Of a stretch of DNA of 64,000 bases, positions 59,702 to 64,000 are shown one piece after another. The notes beneath the pieces were generated by a model. That model searched no databases. It was not told the origin of the DNA and saw only the letters and a list, made by a program, of their open reading frames with translations. The stretch is taken from assembly GCF_900109045.1 (NCBI RefSeq), contig NZ_FNYL01000009.1, positions 62,001 to 126,000 on the forward strand, given 5' to 3'. The DNA is from Dyadobacter sp. SG02 (GTDB taxonomy: Bacteria; Bacteroidota; Bacteroidia; Cytophagales; Spirosomataceae). Within the stretch, counting starts at the first letter, position 1. The number at the start of each line of letters is the position of its first letter. The translations under genes and the position numbers were made by a program.

Positions 59702-60571
59702 CTAGGCCTCCGCGTCTGCATGGGCGTGAACATCGTCGTGGTCAGTGCCGGTGATGACTTCAAACCAGTTTTCGATATCCTTTTCAAATGCGGCTGTTTT
59801 GGAGCGGAACCTGTCGAGCGTGTCGCTTCCGAGGGGCAAATGCACAGGCGGATTTTCCGCGTTCGCCAGCGTGATGAATGCCTGCGCCAGTTTGGCGGGG
59901 TCACCGGGCTGCTTGTAGCTCACTTTGGCCGCGAAGTCACGCATGGCGCCCACGGTTTCGGCATAATCGGGAATGATGCGCGCGCTGCTGAAAAGCGACG
60001 ATTCATCCAGGAAATTGGTGCGGAAAAATCCGGGCGCCACCACCGTGGCGTGAATGCCCAGCGGCGCCACTTCCATCGCCAATGCCTCGGTAATGCCTTC
60101 GATGGCAAACTTCGTCGAGCCATAAAGCCCCCAGCCGATGTAAGCGCCTAACCCACCAACCGACGAAATGTTGATAATATGACCCGAGCGTCTGGCCCGC
60201 ATCGACGGCAGCACCGCGCGGATCACATTCAAAGTCCCGAACACATTCACCTCATAATTCTGCTTCACTTCCTCATTCGAAGCTTCCTCCACGCCAGCCA
60301 GCAAACCATAACCTGCATTGTTGACCAGTACATCGATCCTCCCAAACTGCCCGATCGCCGCCGACACCGCGCCGGATACCTGTTGCTCATTGGTAACGTC
60401 CATTGTCACTACGAGCAAATCAGGATTACCATTAAATCCAGCCTGAAACTCCGCTGCCTTACTGCGCACCGTTGCCACCACTTTATCGCCTGCTGCGAGC
60501 ACTGCTTTTGTAATTTCCAACCCGAAGCCCCGTGAAGCCCCGGTGATGAACCATGTTTTTTGCGTTTTCAT
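59702..60571 (-). CDS. Short-chain dehydrogenase/reductase (SDR)
   Basis: 289 residues from the ATG at 60571 (MKTQKTWFITGASRGFGLEI); two further in-frame ATGs lie upstream. Motifs: TGASRGFG cofactor loop, NNAGYG, catalytic S (NISSVGGLG) and YGSTK, and PGFFRTNF. The C-terminus is unusually rich in Asp and His (TDHDDVHAHADAEA). Such classical SDRs reduce aldehydes or ketones. Preceded by operator-like element B, so it is probably under the AraC regulator at 58620. Confidence 0.92.
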   Translation of the reverse strand: MKTQKTWFITGASRGFGLEITKAVLAAGDKVVATVRSKAAEFQAGFNGNPDLLVVTMDVTNEQQVSGAVSAAIGQFGRIDVLVNNAGYGLLAGVEEASNEEVKQNYEVNVFGTLNVIRAVLPSMRARRSGHIINISSVGGLGAYIGWGLYGSTKFAIEGITEALAMEVAPLGIHATVVAPGFFRTNFLDESSLFSSARIIPDYAETVGAMRDFAAKVSYKQPGDPAKLAQAFITLANAENPPVHLPLGSDTLDRFRSKTAAFEKDIENWFEVITGTDHDDVHAHADAEA

Positions 60572-60645
60572 ATTGCGATCCATTTTTGTTGTTGTTTGAT
60601 GAAACAAAATTGGTCACAACCGGCAGGCTGGGCTATATCAATAAC

Positions 60646-60672
60646 AAAGCTGGTATTATGAATTTCAAAGAT
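60646..60672 (-). promoter_or_regulatory. Operator-like element B, upstream of the intact SDR
   Basis: 27 bases, plus-strand AAAGCTGGTATTATG then AATTTCAAAGAT, 25 of 27 identical to element A. A -7-like CAAAATTGG (60605-60613) follows with the same 32-base gap as in element A. Position 75-101 bases before the ATG suits an activator site. Confidence 0.65.
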
Positions 60673-60734
60673 CGCGGTGGATGGAATCAAGCCGGGTACT
60701 AAAATGGGTTTTCGTGCCGGGCATCCTTGCTGCA

Positions 60735-60790
60735 AAAAATAAACCCTGACGTGTCTTTCGCCAGGGGGAAACTGGCTTCCGAAGCCAGTT
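60735..60790 (-). terminator. Double-hairpin terminator after the hypothetical protein gene
   Basis: On the minus strand a hairpin AACTGGCTTC/GAAGCCAGTT (60790-60770) is followed by CCCTG...CAGGG (60766-60744) and then TTTATTTTTT. The second hairpin plus T-tract is a good intrinsic terminator for the oxidoreductase-hypothetical unit. Confidence 0.7.
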
Positions 60791-60827
60791 GAACATTTTT
60801 AAATTTTATTTCAGAACGGGAAGGAGC

Positions 60828-61235
60828 TCAGCGAACCTGTATGACAATTTTTTCCTTTTGCATCTCCACCTTTACCTCGTACTCGACAAAACCTGTTTCC
60901 TTATCATAGATAACCCGCAGCCGGTCCGGTTGACGCCCCAGCTCTGAGAGCCAGCGTGCGTAAAGCTGAACAAATGCCCGCTTATGCCCGATCGAAATTT
61001 CCGATAGTGCATTGATGGATTCCAGGTATGCATTAAAATCGCTTAACGTTTGAGGGTCCGAAGAGCGGGAGTTATTGGTCACATCCAAAACCAGCGTTCC
61101 TTTCCAGGGCGAGTGCTCGCGAATTGAAAGATAGAGCCGCTTACAAATCAGGTTACTCAGTGTTTGCTGTGAATGAATTTTAGCATGTCCTATCGGCGAT
61201 TTGCCGAGAATAGGAATAATGTCGGAAGTTTTCAT
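60828..61235 (-). CDS. Hypothetical protein co-transcribed with the Gfo/Idh/MocA gene
   Basis: 135 residues, no signal peptide, no recognised domain. It has a basic N-terminal helix region, a middle (GTLVLDVTNNSRSSDPQTLSDFNAYLES) and a charged C-terminus (YEVKVEMQKEKIVIQVR). Start is 18 bases after the stop of the oxidoreductase gene; terminator hairpins follow. Seems real because of position and composition; role unknown. Confidence 0.6.
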   Translation of the reverse strand: MKTSDIIPILGKSPIGHAKIHSQQTLSNLICKRLYLSIREHSPWKGTLVLDVTNNSRSSDPQTLSDFNAYLESINALSEISIGHKRAFVQLYARWLSELGRQPDRLRVIYDKETGFVEYEVKVEMQKEKIVIQVR

Positions 61236-61253
61236 AAGGGTATTCGTGGAGGT

Positions 61254-62624
61254 TTAAATATTGGATACGTCAGGATGGACCCACGGCGAGCGGTATGCAC
61301 GCGATAATAGCCTGGTAGCTTCCGCGTCGCCGGTGACCTCGCGCTTGACAGGATCGTAGACGACGGGCCTGCCAAGCTGCATCGCCAGGTTTGCCAGCAG
61401 ACAGCTTGCCGTGGAAATATGGCCCTGTTCGATGTCGGCCACCGGTCTGTTGCTTTTTTCGATCCCGGCCAGAAAGTCAAGCATGTGCAGCCGGGTGGCC
61501 GGTGCGGCATTGAGTTCGATGTTGGCTTCGGTCAGGTCTTCGGGATATTTTTCCCGCTCGTAAATAACATCCCTGTGAATTTTCTGTCCGTCCTTTTCGG
61601 CAGGGATGAAGTCATAGCGCATGGTACTTGCCCAAAGCGTGCCTTTATCCCCATAAAGCGTGAATGACCACGGGTAGTCCGGATTGTTAGGCGCGCCCCA
61701 GGTCCGGTGCTGCCATACGCAGTTGAGATCCGGATATTCGAAAACGGCCGATTGGGTGTCGGTGATATTGGATTTACCTTCCTTTTGCACATAAATGCCG
61801 CCTTGCGAAGATATTTTGGACGGCCATCCCAGGCCCAGCATCCACCGCACCGTATCGAACATATGAATGCACATGTCGCCCATAATCCCGTTTCCGTATT
61901 CATTAAAAGTACGCCACCAGCGCAGGTGCGGTAGTCCGTCATACGGGCGCAGCGGCGCGGGGCCGGTCCACATTTCATAGTCGAGAAAATCCGGTGCAGC
62001 GGTCACAGGGGGATTGCCGTTAGCTCTCATGTGGATGTAGCAGCACATTTCCACATGCGATACCTTGCCCAGCAGGCCGGCATCGACAATATTCTTTTTG
62101 GCTTCGATCAAATGCGGGGTGCTTTTGCGCTGCGTGCCGACCTGCACTACTTTCTTGTATTTACGCGCCGCGGCAACCATAGCCTCCCCTTCCATCACAT
62201 CGACGCTGATCGGCTTTTGCACATACACGTGCGCACCCGCCTTCACCGCATCGATCATCTGCAATGCGTGCCAGTGGTCGGGCGTTCCGACCAGCACGAT
62301 GTCCAGCTCATTTTCAGCCAGCAATTTGCGGTAGTCGCCATATAGCTTCGGCGCCTTGCCCGACTTCTGGCGCTCACTTACAAGTTTTGCGGCGCCGGCG
62401 AGCTGGTTTTTGTCCACGTCGCACAATGCCACAACTTCCACCGGCGCTACTTGCATCAGCCGGAACAAATCGCTTTTGCCGTACCAGCCCGTGCCGATTA
62501 GTGCCACCCGGAAAGTTTTAGCCGGATTGATTACATCCATTCCATAAGCACCCAATGTAGAAAGTGCGAGCGAAGCTGAGGCGCCTTGCAAAAAACGGCG
62601 TCTGTTAATGTTGAATGAGTTCAT
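61254..62624 (-). CDS. Gfo/Idh/MocA family oxidoreductase with Tat signal
   Basis: 456 residues from the ATG at 62624; an ATG at 62657 would add 11 residues before the Tat motif. The N-terminus NINRRRFLQGASASLALS is a twin-arginine signal. The Rossmann motif is VALIGTGWYGKSD, followed by EKP-type QKPISV with the catalytic Lys and MGDMCIHMFDTVRW with a His. These enzymes act on sugars or inositols with NAD(P), often bound tightly, and Tat-exported ones are common in Bacteroidota. Divergent from a large sensor at 63044. Confidence 0.92.
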   Translation of the reverse strand: MNSFNINRRRFLQGASASLALSTLGAYGMDVINPAKTFRVALIGTGWYGKSDLFRLMQVAPVEVVALCDVDKNQLAGAAKLVSERQKSGKAPKLYGDYRKLLAENELDIVLVGTPDHWHALQMIDAVKAGAHVYVQKPISVDVMEGEAMVAAARKYKKVVQVGTQRKSTPHLIEAKKNIVDAGLLGKVSHVEMCCYIHMRANGNPPVTAAPDFLDYEMWTGPAPLRPYDGLPHLRWWRTFNEYGNGIMGDMCIHMFDTVRWMLGLGWPSKISSQGGIYVQKEGKSNITDTQSAVFEYPDLNCVWQHRTWGAPNNPDYPWSFTLYGDKGTLWASTMRYDFIPAEKDGQKIHRDVIYEREKYPEDLTEANIELNAAPATRLHMLDFLAGIEKSNRPVADIEQGHISTASCLLANLAMQLGRPVVYDPVKREVTGDAEATRLLSRAYRSPWVHPDVSNI

Positions 62625-63043
62625 GGGGTTCTGGCTATGAATACTGTAATGCTGCATAAACCCGCGGGGCCAACCGCCCAGTTAATTCTTCGCTTCGGCC
62701 CCGGGAGTCCGGCAGATTGATATCAGTATTCGATGATTATTTTGCGTAAAACAAATACAATGCAAATAACCGTCTTACATTCGTTTGATGCCTTGCCTGA
62801 ATATTCAACTTTTTTGACACATCGTTCATTTGTGCAGTGCGACTGCTTTAACGGGTAATGCAGTGTAAATACAGCCTCTTTCAAAACCTATTCAGCCTTG
62901 GCATTTTGTACATTTTTTTTTACCTCAGGTACAAGTTCAGATTCTACGGTGTCCGTCTTCACACGATTGGTTATTTTTGTTTCAAAATAGTACTCTGCCA
63001 ATAATCGATAGGATACGAATCGGCTAACCATGCAGTGTCGCGT
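62625..63043. other. Intergenic region between divergent oxidoreductase and sensor genes
   Basis: 419 bases, AT-rich. Both promoters must be here. A TATTTTTG at about 62970 fits the -7 pattern but lacks a TTG partner. No gene, repeat or terminator recognised. Confidence 0.5.
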
Positions 63044-64000
63044 ATGCTTGATAACCATCAAAACAACAGTGCTTTGCCGTCATTTTCTAAATTGTGTATC
63101 GCGGTTTATCTGTTCATCGTGGGTGCCATGGCGGCTCCGGCTCAGGATGCGCGCGGCCAAAGTTTTCCCTATTCGTTCAAATATCTCACGGTTGACGAAG
63201 GTCTTTCGCATACCGATGTAAATGATATCGTTCAGGACGGCAAAGGATATATATGGGTGGCGACCAACTTCGGGCTTGACAGGAACGACGGTTACGCCAT
63301 GCGGAAATTCTACAACCGGAACCGACCGCTGCACAATGCATTCAAGAACAGGATCATCCGGTTATTTCCCGATAAAAAGGGAGTCATCTGGCTCAGTACC
63401 GAGGACGGTTTGCAGTCTTTCGACCCGGCGGTTGAAAAATATACCGACTATACCGTTGGCCGTACCGGCAAAAGCCTCGTTTCCTGGAAACATTACAAGA
63501 CCGACACTGACTTGCTGTACATCTTCGCGGACTATCAAGTCAGTTTGTACCGTGTGTCGGGAAATATATTGGAAAAGCAGGCATTGTCCGTTCCGCCCGA
63601 TGTTCATTTTTCAGATATGGAAGCCGACCGTCATGGTGTACTCTATTTCGCAAGTAACAAGGGCATTTGGCGGCTGGACGGCGAACGAAAACTGACCCGG
63701 GTATTAGTGCCTGGCCTGCCAAACGATGTGAAAGCGCTTTTTTTTGATTTGAAAAATAATCTGCTTGCCGCTTCCGGCAAAAGCGCTTTTCTTATCGATG
63801 GTAAAAATCCCGCCAGGATAAAAACGCAGTTTACTTGCGAGGGTTGCGCGAACATCCGAGGCATTGCGGCCGGAACTACCGGGGATTATTGGCTCAATAC
63901 CGGTTCATCTCTGACCCGGCTCAGCGCCGACTTTCATTTAGTTCAAAAAATCGACCAGGATGAAACGCCGCGTGGCCTGAATTCAAATGCGGTCAGCCGT
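63044..64000 (+). CDS. Two-component regulator propeller sensor protein (N-terminal part)
   Basis: Runs off the window: 319 codons seen from the ATG at 63044. A signal peptide (CIAVYLFIVGAMAAPAQ) is followed by propeller repeats: YLTVDEGLSHTDVNDIVQD, GYIWVATNFGLDR, GVIWLSTEDGLQSFDP and GVLYFASNKGIWRL. This is the periplasmic sensor half of hybrid histidine kinases or two-component sensors with reg_prop and Y_Y_Y domains, which detect glycans; kinase domains lie beyond the window and cannot be confirmed here. Confidence 0.88.
   Translation, partial: MLDNHQNNSALPSFSKLCIAVYLFIVGAMAAPAQDARGQSFPYSFKYLTVDEGLSHTDVNDIVQDGKGYIWVATNFGLDRNDGYAMRKFYNRNRPLHNAFKNRIIRLFPDKKGVIWLSTEDGLQSFDPAVEKYTDYTVGRTGKSLVSWKHYKTDTDLLYIFADYQVSLYRVSGNILEKQALSVPPDVHFSDMEADRHGVLYFASNKGIWRLDGERKLTRVLVPGLPNDVKALFFDLKNNLLAASGKSAFLIDGKNPARIKTQFTCEGCANIRGIAAGTTGDYWLNTGSSLTRLSADFHLVQKIDQDETPRGLNSNAVSR

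Noticed and set aside
60179-60535. His/Arg-rich plus-strand frame opposite the SDR at 59702
   Set aside because: Antisense shadow of an intact SDR with full catalytic motifs.

Overview
The window looks like part of a Bacteroidota chromosome, most like Cytophagales of the Dyadobacter type. The reasons are several SusC/SusD pieces, an ECF sigma/FecR pair, a type IX secretion C-terminal domain, many AraC-type regulators of the Cytophaga style, FtsX-like permeases and TAnnTTTG-type -7 promoter boxes. I see no rRNA, tRNA, CRISPR array, phage or intact insertion sequence. Species and database identities are not claimed; all family calls come from reading motifs.

Layout. 1-6.7 kb: the 3' end of a hemicellulose utilization locus (SusD end, GH115-like enzyme, GH9 enzyme, CE15 glucuronoyl esterase). 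6.8-7.6 kb: a fused nucleotidyltransferase-HEPN protein. 7.7-13.6 kb (minus strand): GH97 enzyme, secreted beta-propeller, AraC regulator, CocE/NonD hydrolase. 13.9-14.4 kb: a response regulator whose tail has been replaced by an inverted sigma-factor scrap. 14.6-27.7 kb: ECF sigma, FecR anti-sigma, SusC with STN domain, SusD-like lipoprotein, small lipoprotein and two tandem M14 zinc carboxypeptidases, which reads as a peptide/protein uptake and digestion locus.

27.9-42 kb: PQQ-dependent dehydrogenase lipoprotein, ABM-fold protein and cupin with a divergent AraC regulator; then ketopantoate-reductase-like protein, EamA transporter, YdeI protein, LLM flavin oxidoreductase, a NamZ-type muramidase (DUF1343) followed by a serine hydrolase, amidohydrolase, OsmC protein, and a two-gene unit for secreted proteins including a glycine-rich repeat protein. 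43.7-46.4 kb: a large T9SS-exported protein with three near-identical CBM-like modules. 46.7-49.7 kb: a condensation-like acyltransferase, an HxlR regulator divergent from an SDR with a perfect palindrome between them, and an NTF2-like protein.

49.8-64 kb: decayed rhuM gene beside a small inverted-repeat element, an XRE/AbiEii toxin-antitoxin pair, a HEATH-motif putative metallopeptidase, an alpha/beta hydrolase with AraC regulator, an FtsX permease, a zone of truncated AraC and SDR genes, an AraC/SDR pair sharing an operator-like sequence with one of the truncated SDRs, a Gfo/Idh/MocA oxidoreductase, and the start of a large sensor with ligand-binding propeller that runs off the end.

The strongest non-routine signals are (i) several gene relics between intact genes (at about 14.3, 30.9, 43.5, 50.0 and 57.6-58.5 kb), which suggest repeated deletion or recombination; (ii) two long operator-like sequences at identical spacing from their -7 regions upstream of two SDR genes; (iii) a perfect 22-bp palindrome touching the HxlR promoter; (iv) the ECF-controlled SusCD locus carrying two peptidases instead of glycosidases. 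I do not see a convincing, wholly new multi-gene defence or biosynthetic system.
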